DNA of 64,000 nucleotides from Paenibacillus glycinis (GTDB lineage: Bacteria > Bacillota > Bacilli > Paenibacillales > Paenibacillaceae): the NCBI RefSeq assembly GCF_009909185.1, contig NZ_JAAAMV010000003.1:484883-548882 (forward strand), in the 5' to 3' direction. This document shows positions 16,662 to 25,238 of the stretch, one piece after another. The number at the start of each line of letters is the position of its first letter. Position 1 is the first letter of the stretch. Position numbers and translations under genes: made by a program. A model generated the notes under the pieces. The model did not search any database and was not told the DNA's origin. It worked only from the letters and a program-made list of their open reading frames with translations.

Positions 16662-18479
16662 ATGATTAGCCGATTCAAACGATTATTGATCGGGCGGCCG
16701 ATGAAGAGCGCCGAGCTCGAGGGAGAGAAGCTGACCAAGCTGAAGGCGCTTGCCGTGCTCTCCTCCGACGCGCTGTCGTCGGTCGCCTACGGCACGGAGC
16801 AAATCCTGCTCGTGCTGATGGCGGCCGGATTCGCCGCGGTATGGTTTTCCATCCCGATTTCGATCGCCGTCCTGGGCCTGTTATTGATTTTGATCCTATC
16901 GTACCGTCAAACGATCTACGCGTATCCCAAAGGCGGCGGCGCTTACATCGTCGCCAAGGACAACCTCGGGGTCCCGACCGGATTGCTCGCGGGCGGCTCG
17001 CTGCTCGTCGATTACATCCTGACCGTCGCCGTAAGCTCCTCGGCCGGAACGGACGCCATCACGTCGGCCTTCCCGTCCCTGCACGACCACCGGGTATTGA
17101 TCGCGCTCGTCATGATCGTGTTCCTGACCGTCATGAACCTGCGCGGGATCGGGGAATCCGCTTCCGTGCTCGCCTATCCCGTCTATCTGTTCGTCGGGGC
17201 CGTGTTCCTGCTGATCATAGCCGGCGTCGTCAAATTCGTCCTTCACGGAGCAAGCGGCGACATTCCCGAGCTCGGCACGGCCGTCTCCAACATCAGCCTG
17301 TTCATGCTCTTGAAAGCGTTCAGCTCGGGCTGCTCCGCGCTGACGGGGGTCGAGGCCGTCTCCAACGCCATCCCGAACTTCAAGAAGCCGGCGGAACGCA
17401 ACGCCGCGGTCACGCTCATGATGATGGGCGTCATCCTGGGGGCCATGTTCATCGGCATCAGCCTGCTCGCCTATTGGAACGGCATCGTGCCGAGCGCGAC
17501 GGAAACCGTCGTCTCGCAAATCGCCAACGCCACGTTCGGACGGGGCTTCCTGTATTACGCGATCCAGGGCATCACCGCGTTGATCCTGTTCCTGGCCGCG
17601 AACACCGCCTATTCGGCCTTCCCGCTGCTCGCCTTCATGCTGGCGAAGGACAAATACATGCCGCATGCCTTCATGGTTCGCGGCGACCGGCTCGGCTTCT
17701 CGAACGGCATCATCTTTCTCGGCGTGTTCTCCGCCCTGCTCGTCATTCTGTTCCACGGGGACACGGAAAATCTCATTCCGCTCTACGCGGTCGGGGTCTT
17801 CATCCCGTTCACGCTCTCGCAGCTCGGCATGATGCTCCGCTGGCTGCGCCTGAAGCCGGCCAATTGGATGTTCGGCTTCATCGTCAACACGATCGGCATG
17901 CTGACGACGCTGATCATTACGCTGATCTTTATCTTCACGAAATTCTCGCAGATCTGGATGGTCTTCATCTTCCTCCCGATCGTCATCTTCATCTTCTTCA
18001 AGATCAACCGGCATTACATGAACACGGCCGACGAGCTGCGCGTCAACATCGACAAGGAGAAGCCCGCGATCAAAGGCAGCACCATCGTCGTGCCCGTCGC
18101 CGGCATCACGAAGGTCGTCCTTCAGTCCATCAGCTACGCCAAGTCGCTGACCGACAACGTCGTCGCCGTCTATGTCGGCTTCGACGAGGAAGAGATCGAG
18201 CGGCTCGAGAAGAAATGGGAAGAGTGGGATCCCGGCGTCCGCCTGATCGTCCTGCGTTCGAGCTACCGCAGCATCATCCGGCCGATCGTCCGCTTCATCG
18301 AGACGGTGGAATGGAAGACGCAGGAGTCGGACCATATTACGGTGCTGATCCCGCAGTTCATCACGAAGCATTGGTGGCAGAACTTCCTCCACAACCAATC
18401 GAGCCTGCTGCTCCGCGCCTACCTGTTCAATCAGAAAGACGTCGTCGTCGCGACGGTGCCGTATCATCTGATGCGTTAA
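16662..18479 (+). CDS. kimA: KimA-type potassium importer (APC/KUP superfamily)
   Basis: A 605-residue membrane protein, the length of B. subtilis KimA (YdaO), a proton-coupled high-affinity K+ importer. It has about 12 transmembrane helices; the first helix region ALAVLSSDALSSVAYGTEQ and the loop YPKGGGAYIVAKDNLG are characteristic of the family. The final 140 residues form a cytoplasmic USP-like domain (VPVAGITKVVLQSISYAKSL), the domain that binds c-di-AMP in KimA. The ATG at 16662 has GAGAGG 8 nt upstream; an earlier in-frame start would overlap the promoter. It is divergent from hisK and followed by a terminator. I see no c-di-AMP riboswitch in its leader. Confidence 0.88.
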   Translation: MISRFKRLLIGRPMKSAELEGEKLTKLKALAVLSSDALSSVAYGTEQILLVLMAAGFAAVWFSIPISIAVLGLLLILILSYRQTIYAYPKGGGAYIVAKDNLGVPTGLLAGGSLLVDYILTVAVSSSAGTDAITSAFPSLHDHRVLIALVMIVFLTVMNLRGIGESASVLAYPVYLFVGAVFLLIIAGVVKFVLHGASGDIPELGTAVSNISLFMLLKAFSSGCSALTGVEAVSNAIPNFKKPAERNAAVTLMMMGVILGAMFIGISLLAYWNGIVPSATETVVSQIANATFGRGFLYYAIQGITALILFLAANTAYSAFPLLAFMLAKDKYMPHAFMVRGDRLGFSNGIIFLGVFSALLVILFHGDTENLIPLYAVGVFIPFTLSQLGMMLRWLRLKPANWMFGFIVNTIGMLTTLIITLIFIFTKFSQIWMVFIFLPIVIFIFFKINRHYMNTADELRVNIDKEKPAIKGSTIVVPVAGITKVVLQSISYAKSLTDNVVAVYVGFDEEEIERLEKKWEEWDPGVRLIVLRSSYRSIIRPIVRFIETVEWKTQESDHITVLIPQFITKHWWQNFLHNQSSLLLRAYLFNQKDVVVATVPYHLMR

Positions 18480-18779
18480 CGCCGGCGTTCGTACGGTAAA
18501 CAAGCGCGCCTCCTACGGGGGGCGCGCTTTTGTTATCGGCTGTGTGCGGTTGTACTGGGACCTGCAGCAGACAGGGTAACCCTTGACCGGCAGCTTCGCG
18601 GTAAAATGCGGCGTTCATCGGACACGAAGGTCGCTTGTCCCTGATTAAACGGCCGAGTGGACGCTAACGTCGTCAATAGCGGAACGTCTGGCCGCTTTTA
18701 TCATCACCATGTCTTACATGGCCAGTATAGCGGCCTCCGAGTCCGCGAACGTGACGTAACACGTTCCTGCCGCTGCACG
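18480..18779. other. Gene-free interval between kimA and def
   Basis: Apart from the terminator at 18502-18531, I see only a GCGG/CCGC hairpin with a short T-run at 18677-18698 and an inverted repeat AACGTG-N6-CACGTT at 18748-18765. No convincing gene is present. Confidence 0.5.
18502..18531 (+). terminator. Intrinsic terminator of the kimA-like gene
   Basis: AAGCGCGCC (18502-18510) pairs with GGCGCGCTT (18521-18529), followed by T residues. Confidence 0.8.
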
Positions 18780-19295
18780 CTAGACGCGCCGCGTCAACCG
18801 CTGCGCGTCCAATACCCTGACCCGGTGCCCGGTCTCCTCGTGCACCAGGTATGTCTCCCGCACATGGTCGATGAACAGCACGCCGTTCAAATGATCGATC
18901 TCGTGCTGCATGCATACGGCGAGATAGCCGTCCGCCTCCAGCTGGACCGAATCGCCGGAACGGGTCAGCGTCCCGACCTTCACCGACTGCGCCCGCTTCA
19001 CCAGCCCCCGGTAACCGGGGTAGGACAAGCACGCCTCCGCCACGGTCTGCTCGCCGGTTGCCTCGAGGATGACCGGATTGATCAGCTCGATCAGCCCGTC
19101 CCCGCAGTCCATGACGACGGCCCGGCGCAGGATGCCGATCTGCGGAGCGGCAAGCCCCGCGCGGCCCTCGGCCGCGTACAGCGTATCTCTCATGTCGTCC
19201 AGCAGCTTGATGATTCTCGCGTTGATCTCCTCGACCGGCTTGGCGATTTTGCGCAACGCCGGATCGCCGAACGGGAGAATCGTTTTCTCCGCCAT
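18780..19295 (-). CDS. def: Peptide deformylase
   Basis: A 171-residue metalloenzyme that removes the formyl group from nascent polypeptides. The three signature motifs are GLAAPQIG (47-54), EACLS (metal ligand Cys89; most enzymes have EGCLS) and QHEIDHLNG (HEIDH at 131-135, catalytic Glu132). Length and the extended motif III region fit a Gram-positive or type I/III hybrid enzyme. The ATG at 19295 follows GGAGGGGG; a start 27 nt upstream has no site. It lies 31 bp downstream of an XRE regulator gene and is probably cotranscribed with it, which is not the usual def-fmt arrangement. It may be a second deformylase. Confidence 0.9.
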   Translation of the reverse strand: MAEKTILPFGDPALRKIAKPVEEINARIIKLLDDMRDTLYAAEGRAGLAAPQIGILRRAVVMDCGDGLIELINPVILEATGEQTVAEACLSYPGYRGLVKRAQSVKVGTLTRSGDSVQLEADGYLAVCMQHEIDHLNGVLFIDHVRETYLVHEETGHRVRVLDAQRLTRRV

Positions 19296-19326
19296 GCCGT
19301 CCCCCTCCTCTTCGCGGTTCATGATT

Positions 19327-19566
19327 TCAGGCGCCCTTCGTAAAGGTCGGCGTATGCGCCCACAGCTCGCTTGGCGTGCAGGCCAGCGCGGTGCAAAGCG
19401 CGTCCATCGTCTCCGCCTTCAACTGTTTCGGCGGCGCGTTCAGCAGCGCGCTGATGGACGGAGCGGACAGCTCGTAGCCCGCCTTTTCCTTCAGCAGCCG
19501 GGCGAGAGCGGCGCCGGACCAGATTCCCCGCTCCGCCATGATTTGCCGCAGCATCCAGCTCAGCAT
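19327..19566 (-). CDS. XRE-like helix-turn-helix regulator (79 aa)
   Basis: A 79-residue single-domain protein with the helix-turn-helix layout of short XRE/Cro proteins: RQIMAERGIWSGAALARLLK, then LSAPSISALLN as the recognition region, then LDALCTAL-like helix four (ETMDALCTALACTPSELW). AAAGGAGG lies 10 nt before the ATG at 19566. It precedes def, and two tandem palindromes overlap its promoter region at 19600-19634, so autoregulation and control of def are likely. Confidence 0.82.
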   Translation of the reverse strand: MLSWMLRQIMAERGIWSGAALARLLKEKAGYELSAPSISALLNAPPKQLKAETMDALCTALACTPSELWAHTPTFTKGA

Positions 19567-19599
19567 GATCGTAAGTCCTCCTTTGTCGACGAACAACAT

Positions 19600-19634
19600 T
19601 TAGGCAACGCCTAATAATATTAGTTATTGCCTAA
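19600..19634. promoter_or_regulatory. Tandem operator palindromes over the XRE promoter
   Basis: Two 15-bp elements, TTAGGCAACGCCTAA (19600-19614) and TTAGTTATTGCCTAA (19620-19634), have centres 20 bp apart. They overlap a minus-strand promoter (TTGTGA with TAATAT 16 bp later) for the XRE gene. Confidence 0.55.
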
Positions 19635-19692
19635 CATATCACAAGCAATGAAACGCCGCAACTTGCTCCTTCATTTACCCGCGATTGTTCCG

Positions 19693-19698
19693 TATAAT
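19693..19698 (+). promoter_or_regulatory. -10 box for the RidA gene
   Basis: TATAAT at 19693-19698 with a weak TTCATT 17 bp upstream, about 30 bp before the start codon of the RidA gene. Confidence 0.5.
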
Positions 19699-19731
19699 GA
19701 ACTCTACTACGTGAAGCAGGGAGTGAATCGG

Positions 19732-20118
19732 ATGAGCAGAAGGCAAGTATTCACGGGTTCCCCTTGGGAACCCGTCGTCGGCTATTGCCGCGCCGTTCGC
19801 GTCGGCGACCGCATCGAAGTGGCCGGCACGACCGCGATCAAGGACGGGGAGGTCGTCGGCCCCGGCGATCCGTACGAACAAGCCAGATTCATTTTGCAAA
19901 CGATCGAGAACGCCCTGAATGAGCTCGGCGCCAAGCTCTCGGATGTCGTGCGGACGCGGATGTTCGTGACGGACATCGCGAGGTGGGAGGAGATCGGAAG
20001 AGCGCACGGAGAGTTTTTCCGCGAGATTCAGCCGGCCGCCACGATGGTGGAGGTCAAGGCGCTGATCGATCCCCGGTTGATGGTGGAGATCGAAGCGGAA
20101 GCGATCGTCGGATCTTAG
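19732..20118 (+). CDS. RidA/YjgF family enamine/imine deaminase
   Basis: A 128-residue trimeric-fold protein of the RidA family, which hydrolyses reactive enamine or imine intermediates such as 2-aminoacrylate. The strand with the conserved Arg is VVRTRMFVTDIARWEEIG, and the C-terminal signature is AATMVEVKALIDPRLMVEIEA, giving the usual active-site cleft. Substitutions around the Arg are conservative, but subfamily assignment is uncertain. The ATG at 19732 has GGGAGTGA upstream; the in-frame ATG at 19627 overlaps the operator region. It is divergent from the XRE-def pair and ends at a bidirectional terminator. Confidence 0.88.
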   Translation: MSRRQVFTGSPWEPVVGYCRAVRVGDRIEVAGTTAIKDGEVVGPGDPYEQARFILQTIENALNELGAKLSDVVRTRMFVTDIARWEEIGRAHGEFFREIQPAATMVEVKALIDPRLMVEIEAEAIVGS

Positions 20119-20137
20119 CCCTTTGCATAGGAACAAA

Positions 20138-20174
20138 AAGACGCAGGGTCTGCTGTTTCGCAGTCCTGCGTCTT
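20138..20174. terminator. Bidirectional terminator
   Basis: AAGACGCAGG (20138-20147) pairs with CCTGCGTCTT (20165-20174); flanking A/T tracts suit both convergent genes. Confidence 0.85.
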
Positions 20175-20194
20175 ATTACTTACCGACTATTGCG

Positions 20195-21184
20195 TCAAGC
20201 CAATATCGCATCGATCAAAGCAAGCTCTTCCCGCGTCAGCTCCGGCGCCTCGAGCGCGCCGACGGCGTCCTCGATCTGGCTGACCTTGCTCGCGCCGATC
20301 AGCGCGGACGTGACGCGTCCGCCGCGGAGCACCCACGCCAGCGCCAGCTGGGACATCTTCTGGCCGCGGGACTTCGCCAGTTCGTCCAGCTTGCGGACCT
20401 TGGCGAGGCGCTCCTCCGTCACATGCTCCGGCCGCATGAAGACCGAAGGACCGGCCGCGCGCGAATCCGGCGCGATGCCGTCCAGGTAACGGTCCGTCAG
20501 CATGCCTCCGGCGAGCGGCGAGAAGGCGATGGTGCCGATGCCCTCTTCGTCCAGCACGTCCTGCAGCCCGTCCTCGATCCAGCGGGACAGCATCGAATAA
20601 TTCGGCTGGTGGATCAGGCATGGCGTGCCGAGCGACTTCAGAATCCGCGACGCTTCGCGGGTCTGCTCCGCCGAGTAGTTGGACAGGCCGACGTATAAAG
20701 CCTTGCCCTGGCGGACGATCAGATCGAGCGCGCTCATCGTTTCTTCGAGCGGCGTGTTCGGGTCCGGACGGTGATGGTAATAAATATCGACGTAGTCCAG
20801 GCCCATCCGCTTCAAGCTCTGGTTCAAGCTGGCGACGAGGTTCTTCTTGGAGCCCCACTCGCCGTACGGTCCCGGCCACATGTAATAACCGGCCTTCGTC
20901 GAGATGATCAGCTCGTCCCGGTAAGGAGCGAGGTCCTGCTTCAGCAGCGTGCCGAAGTTCTCTTCCGCCGAGCCGGGAGGCGGTCCGTAATTGTTCGCGA
21001 GATCGAAGTGGGTGATGCCGAGGTCGAACGCCCTTCTCGCCATCGTCCGCTGGTTCTCCAGCACGTTGATGCCGCCGAAATTATGCCACAGCCCGAGCGA
21101 CACCGCGGGGAGCCGAAGCCCGCTTCGCCCGGAGCGGTTGTATGTCATTTTGTCGTATCGGGTTTGATCTGCCAAATAGGTCAT
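20195..21184 (-). CDS. Aldo/keto reductase, YghZ/GpR type
   Basis: A 329-residue NADPH-dependent aldo/keto reductase. Catalytic residues are Asp and Tyr in THFDLANNYGPP, Lys in IISTKAGY and His in DIYYHHRPD. The motif GPPPGSAEENFG and the segment GYYMWPGPYGEWGSKK are distinctive of the YghZ group, which reduces L-glyceraldehyde 3-phosphate and detoxifies methylglyoxal. The cofactor region near the C terminus (GASKVSQIEDAV) fits NADPH use. GAGGAGGAT lies 8 nt before the ATG at 21184. It is monocistronic and divergent from nothing; the next gene upstream is an AraC regulator on the same strand. Confidence 0.9.
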   Translation of the reverse strand: MTYLADQTRYDKMTYNRSGRSGLRLPAVSLGLWHNFGGINVLENQRTMARRAFDLGITHFDLANNYGPPPGSAEENFGTLLKQDLAPYRDELIISTKAGYYMWPGPYGEWGSKKNLVASLNQSLKRMGLDYVDIYYHHRPDPNTPLEETMSALDLIVRQGKALYVGLSNYSAEQTREASRILKSLGTPCLIHQPNYSMLSRWIEDGLQDVLDEEGIGTIAFSPLAGGMLTDRYLDGIAPDSRAAGPSVFMRPEHVTEERLAKVRKLDELAKSRGQKMSQLALAWVLRGGRVTSALIGASKVSQIEDAVGALEAPELTREELALIDAILA

Positions 21185-21263
21185 TTCCGTATCCTCCTCT
21201 TTGTCCATTCACATCTATCTTAATGGAAAGCCGGAGATCGGCCAATGTCAGCATGGCTGATTG

Positions 21264-22109
21264 TTATGTGACAAAGTCAGGATTAGCCGCGGGAGGGATA
21301 CACTGCCTCGGGGAGACGCCCTTCACTTTCTTGAACATTTTCGAAAACAGCAGCGCATCCTGATACCCGACGGAACGAGCCACTTCGCCGACGGTGTACG
21401 AGCCGCTTCCGAGCAGGTCGCATGCCTTGTCCATGCGGTAATGGAGCAAATACTGCTGCGGCGGCATCCCGAGCGCTTCCTTGAACAGCACGGAGAAATA
21501 TTTGCGATCCAGGCCGATGTGCGCGGCGAGCTGGCTGACGGTGATGTTCTCGCTGTAGTGGGTATGAATGAAGTCCATGCTGCGGTGGACGTATCCGTCC
21601 TGCTTCCGGATCGGCGGCTTCGCGGCCGCGGCAGGCGCCGCTTCCGTCAAGGCGAACATGAACTCGTACAGCAGCGCGGTCAAACGCAGCCCCGCGATGC
21701 CGCCATTGGACAGCGCGTCGCTCAGCGCTTCGTGCAGGCCGGGCATCAGCCTCAGGTCCATGGGGAATACCGGATTGTCCGGCGTCAAGCTCGTTCCCGC
21801 CAGGATTTCGCCCATCTGCGCGCCTTGAAAGGCGATCCACGAATACGTCCACGGCTCGTCCCCGTCCGCTTCGTACTGCGTCACGACATGCGGATAAATG
21901 ATGAACGCCTCGCCCGCCGACAGCCGGAACGACCGTTCGCCCACGTTCACGGTTCCGAAGCCGTCATGCACGAAATGCACCTTGTAGCATTCCCGGATCC
22001 CCGGACCGACGGAATGCCCCGGCGCGCATTGCTCCTTCCCCCAGTACAACAGCTGCAGATCGGGATCGGCGCTGAAAGGCCGTTCGGGGTTGAATATCGA
22101 TTTTCCCAT
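21264..22109 (-). CDS. AraC family transcriptional regulator
   Basis: A 281-residue regulator. The N-terminal cupin (about 30-130) has YKVHFVHDGFGTVNVGE and the C-terminal domain (about 175-275) has two helix-turn-helix units, ITVSQLAAHIGLDRKYFSVL and YTVGEVARSVGYQDALLFSK, followed by the usual FKKVKGVSPRQ. This is the arrangement of sugar-responsive AraC/XylS proteins common in Paenibacillus. GAGGAGG lies 12 nt before the ATG, rather far. It sits 79 bp upstream of the aldo/keto reductase gene on the same strand and may control it. No transport genes are adjacent. Confidence 0.88.
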   Translation of the reverse strand: MGKSIFNPERPFSADPDLQLLYWGKEQCAPGHSVGPGIRECYKVHFVHDGFGTVNVGERSFRLSAGEAFIIYPHVVTQYEADGDEPWTYSWIAFQGAQMGEILAGTSLTPDNPVFPMDLRLMPGLHEALSDALSNGGIAGLRLTALLYEFMFALTEAAPAAAAKPPIRKQDGYVHRSMDFIHTHYSENITVSQLAAHIGLDRKYFSVLFKEALGMPPQQYLLHYRMDKACDLLGSGSYTVGEVARSVGYQDALLFSKMFKKVKGVSPRQCIPPAANPDFVT

Positions 22110-22422
22110 GACGGATGCCTGCCTCCTCTTGCTACGCTCGCAACGCTATCTGCTAGCAATCATAGCATATTGCCGGCCAAATAACCGCCTGGAGCGGAGG
22201 AACGGCAGGACGCATGACCTCATCCATCCGCGCATGGCAAATGGAGGCCTTCGCAAGCCCCTGAATCGAATGTCCGGCTTATTAACGATATAAAGCGGCA
22301 TTCCGCGTATCGGCGGAATGCGGCGCCCACGCTCCGCAAACGGCAATGGCCGGCGGCGAACGCAGCGGAGGGCAGCCGCTTTGCATTCGCGCCGGCTATT
22401 ATTGCGTACCCGGTCGACGGGG
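22110..22422. other. Gene-free interval upstream of the AraC gene
   Basis: It holds a 9-bp hairpin, GCATTCCGC (22298-22306) with GCGGAATGC (22313-22321), followed on the minus strand by a short T-rich stretch; this is a plausible terminator of the methylcitrate operon. I see no gene. Confidence 0.5.
22298..22321 (-). terminator. Possible terminator of the methylcitrate operon
   Basis: A perfect 9-bp stem with a 6-nt loop, 100 bp after the prpD stop, trailed by CGCTTTATAT on the minus strand. The T-run is short. Confidence 0.45.
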
Positions 22423-23862
22423 TCAGTTGGCGAGCAGGTCCATGAAACGATGCACGGGCATCGCCTCCAGCTTCTGGGGGTCGCCGAACAGCTCGGTTAT
22501 GCGCTGGACCCGTTCTTTGGAATAATGCGTGCCAAGGTTCGCTTCGAATTTCTGCTTCAGCATCGGGAGGGCTTCGTTCCGCCGGCGCTTGTGGCCGACC
22601 GGATATTCCGTGACCTCCTGCTCCGTCATGCTGCCGTCCCGGAAGAACACCTGCACGGCATTGGCGATGGAGCGCTTCTCCGGATCGAGGTACTCGCGGG
22701 AGTACTGCGCGTTCTCCGTGACCTTCATCAGCCCGCGCAGCCTGTCGATGCGGGGATCGGCCGCCGCCTCGTCCTCGTAATGATCGGCCGTCAACCGCCC
22801 GTGCAGCAAACCGACGGCGGTCATGTACTGGAGGCAGTGATCGCGGTCGGCGGGGTTATGCAGCGGTCCGCTCTTGTCGATGATCCGAATGGCGGACTCG
22901 TGCGTCGAGATGACGATTCTGGCGATGTCCTCCAGCCTGTCGGCAACGAGCGGATGCAGGCGAATCGCGCTTTCCACCGCGGTTTGGGCATGAAACTCGG
23001 CGGGATAAGCGACCTTGAACAGCACGTTCTCCATAACGTAGGAACCGAAGGGCCGCTCGAGCGCAACGGGCCGGCCTTTGAACAAGGCATCGCTGAAGCC
23101 CCAGCCCTTGGCCGAGAGCGCGGACGGGTAACCCATCTCGCCGCGCAGCGTCAGGAAGGCCAGCTGCAGGGCGCGGCTCGCCGCGTCCCCGGCCGCCCAA
23201 GACTTGCGCGGGCCCGTGTTGGGCGCGTGGCGGTAGACGCGCAGCGGATGCCCGTCGAGCCACGCCTGCGAGAGCGCGTTGATGATGTCGTCCCGGGTCC
23301 CCCCGAGCATGCCGGTCGCGACGGCCGCGGAAGCGACCTTCACGAGAATCACATGATCCAATCCGACCCGATTGAAGCTGTTGCCGAGCGCCAGCACGCC
23401 TTGAATCTCATGCGCCTTGATCATGCCGGTCAGGACATCCCTCATCTGCAGCGGCGGCTTGCCCGCCGTCTCGTTCTTCCGGCTAACGTAGTCGGAGGCG
23501 GCCAGGATCGCGCCGAGGTTGTCGGACGGATGCCCCCATTCCGCCGCGAGCCACGTGTCGTTGTAATCCAGCCACCGGATCATGGTGCCGATATTGAACG
23601 CGGCCGTCACGGGGTCAAGCGCGTAGGACGTGCCCGGAATCCGGACGCCTTCGGGCAATTCCGCGCCGGGCACGACGGGTCCGAGCAGCTTCGTGCAGGC
23701 CGGGTATTTCAGGGCAAGAATGCCGCAGCCCAGCGTATCCATCAGACAATAACGCGCCGTCTCGTACGCCGAATCGCTCCGTATGCGGTAATTCGCCGCA
23801 TAATCGGCGATGTCGACAAGCAGTTGATCCGGCTCGGGTCTTGCATTCGATTCGTGCGACAT
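22423..23862 (-). CDS. prpD: 2-methylcitrate dehydratase, MmgE/PrpD family
   Basis: A 479-residue dehydratase that converts 2-methylcitrate to 2-methylaconitate in the methylcitrate cycle. Family motifs seen are [30 protein letters not shown] (the signature region near the active site), [12 protein letters not shown] and [15 protein letters not shown]. Length matches B. subtilis MmgE and E. coli PrpD. The ATG at 23862 follows GCGAGGTGG. It is the last gene of the operon, 23 bp after the methylcitrate synthase gene. No separate aconitase or PrpF is in the window, so hydration of the aconitate must use an enzyme elsewhere. Confidence 0.93.
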   Translation of the reverse strand: MSHESNARPEPDQLLVDIADYAANYRIRSDSAYETARYCLMDTLGCGILALKYPACTKLLGPVVPGAELPEGVRIPGTSYALDPVTAAFNIGTMIRWLDYNDTWLAAEWGHPSDNLGAILAASDYVSRKNETAGKPPLQMRDVLTGMIKAHEIQGVLALGNSFNRVGLDHVILVKVASAAVATGMLGGTRDDIINALSQAWLDGHPLRVYRHAPNTGPRKSWAAGDAASRALQLAFLTLRGEMGYPSALSAKGWGFSDALFKGRPVALERPFGSYVMENVLFKVAYPAEFHAQTAVESAIRLHPLVADRLEDIARIVISTHESAIRIIDKSGPLHNPADRDHCLQYMTAVGLLHGRLTADHYEDEAAADPRIDRLRGLMKVTENAQYSREYLDPEKRSIANAVQVFFRDGSMTEQEVTEYPVGHKRRRNEALPMLKQKFEANLGTHYSKERVQRITELFGDPQKLEAMPVHRFMDLLAN

Positions 23863-23885
23863 GCTTTCGCCACCTCGCTTTCGAT

Positions 23886-25235
23886 TTAGCGCCGCGCGTG
23901 CAGCTCGAGCCACGGCAGGTTATCCGGTCCCGCGTACGCGGCCGTCGGCCGGATGATCCGGTTGTTCCGCCGCTGCTCCTCGATGTGGGCCGTCCAGCCG
24001 GCGAGCCGCGCGATCACGAAGACCGGCGTGAACATCGCCGTCGGAACGCCCATGAAATGGTACGCGGTCGCGCTGTAAAAATCCAGGTTCGGGAACAAGG
24101 CCTTTTCCTCCCGCATGACGGCTTCGACCGCTTCGGACACCGGGTACAAATACCCGTCCGGCGACCAGAAGGACAGCATCTCCGCCCATTTCTTGATGAT
24201 GTCGGAACGCGGGTCCGAGACGCTGTAGACGCGATGGCCGAAGCCCATGACGAGCTGCTTCGCCGCCAATAGCGCGCGCGCGGCCTCGGCTGCTTCCTCC
24301 GGCGTCTTGAACCGTTCGATCAGCTCCATTACCGCCTCGTTGGCGCCGCCGTGCAGATTGCCGCGCAGCGTGCCGATGCCGGTCGCGATGCAGGAGTAGA
24401 AATTCGAAAGCGTGGACGCCGTGACGCGGGCGGCGAAGGTCGATGCGTTGAACTCGTGCTCCGCGTAGAGCGTCAGCGAGATGTCGAACACGCGCCGGGC
24501 GCGGATCGCGGCGTGCTTGCCGTGCAGCAGATACAGGAAATGGCCGGCAACGGTATAATCCTCGTCGATCGGCTGCGGACTGTCCCCGGCATCGTCGAAG
24601 TTCGGCGCGCCGGCCGGACCGCCATGCGAAGCGCCGCCACGCGCCGGGGAGGGCGGATCAGCCGACAGGAAGGGATCGACGTCGCTCGAACCGCCATCCT
24701 GAAGGCCGACGGCCTCGGGCAGGCCGTCATCCGTGTCCGCGGTGAACGCCGGCTTCTTTTGCGCCGCTTCCCCGCCGCTGCCGGAAACCTTATCGCTTGC
24801 GGTTCCGGCCGCGGCCCGTCGATGATAATGGTACCAGTGCAGCAGCATGGGACCCGTCAGCGCGATAAGCCGGTCCGCCATCTCCGCCGGCGGACGCTGC
24901 GGCGATTCGGGCTCCAGCGTCCCGAGCGCGACGCAGCCCAGCTGCAGCACCTCCATCGGGTGCGCATCCGCCGGCACCAGCTCCAGCATGCGCCGCAGCG
25001 CGTCCGGCAGCCGGCTAGCGGCAGCCAGCTTGCGGCGGTAATCCGTCAGCTCGTCGACGTTCGGCAGCTTGCCGCGAATGAGCAAATACGCCGTTTCCTC
25101 GAAGCTGCCGTGCTCCGCCAAATCCTCGATCGCGTAACCGCGGTAGGTCAGCCCGCGGCCGTCTTTGCCCACCGTGCTGATCGCCGTCTCGCCTGCTTCC
25201 ACCCCGGCCAGGCCGCCGGACTTCTTCACGACCAT
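23886..25235 (-). CDS. prpC: 2-methylcitrate/citrate synthase with a large internal insertion
   Basis: A 449-residue member of the citrate synthase family; bacterial type II-short enzymes have about 370-380 residues. Catalytic residues are intact: His260 in AEHEFNAST, His295 in [10 protein letters not shown], His334 in GFGHRVYS and Asp385 in PNLDFYSA. The extra length is a low-complexity segment at about residues 140-224 (nt 24564-24818), rich in Gly, Ala, Asp, Ser and Pro, between HWYHYH and [15 protein letters not shown]. The neighbouring prpB and prpD genes argue for methylcitrate synthase (propionyl-CoA plus oxaloacetate), as for B. subtilis MmgD. The ATG follows GGAGGAGGG. Confidence 0.9.
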   Translation of the reverse strand: MVVKKSGGLAGVEAGETAISTVGKDGRGLTYRGYAIEDLAEHGSFEETAYLLIRGKLPNVDELTDYRRKLAAASRLPDALRRMLELVPADAHPMEVLQLGCVALGTLEPESPQRPPAEMADRLIALTGPMLLHWYHYHRRAAAGTASDKVSGSGGEAAQKKPAFTADTDDGLPEAVGLQDGGSSDVDPFLSADPPSPARGGASHGGPAGAPNFDDAGDSPQPIDEDYTVAGHFLYLLHGKHAAIRARRVFDISLTLYAEHEFNASTFAARVTASTLSNFYSCIATGIGTLRGNLHGGANEAVMELIERFKTPEEAAEAARALLAAKQLVMGFGHRVYSVSDPRSDIIKKWAEMLSFWSPDGYLYPVSEAVEAVMREEKALFPNLDFYSATAYHFMGVPTAMFTPVFVIARLAGWTAHIEEQRRNNRIIRPTAAYAGPDNLPWLELHARR

Positions 25236-25238
25236 CCA

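Noticed and set aside
16896..18503. A 535-codon open frame on the minus strand
   Set aside because: It is the complement of the kimA-like gene; the Asp/His/Arg-rich translation has no domain features.
18748..18765. Inverted repeat AACGTG-N6-CACGTT after def
   Set aside because: No T-run for termination and no promoter nearby; it may be chance.
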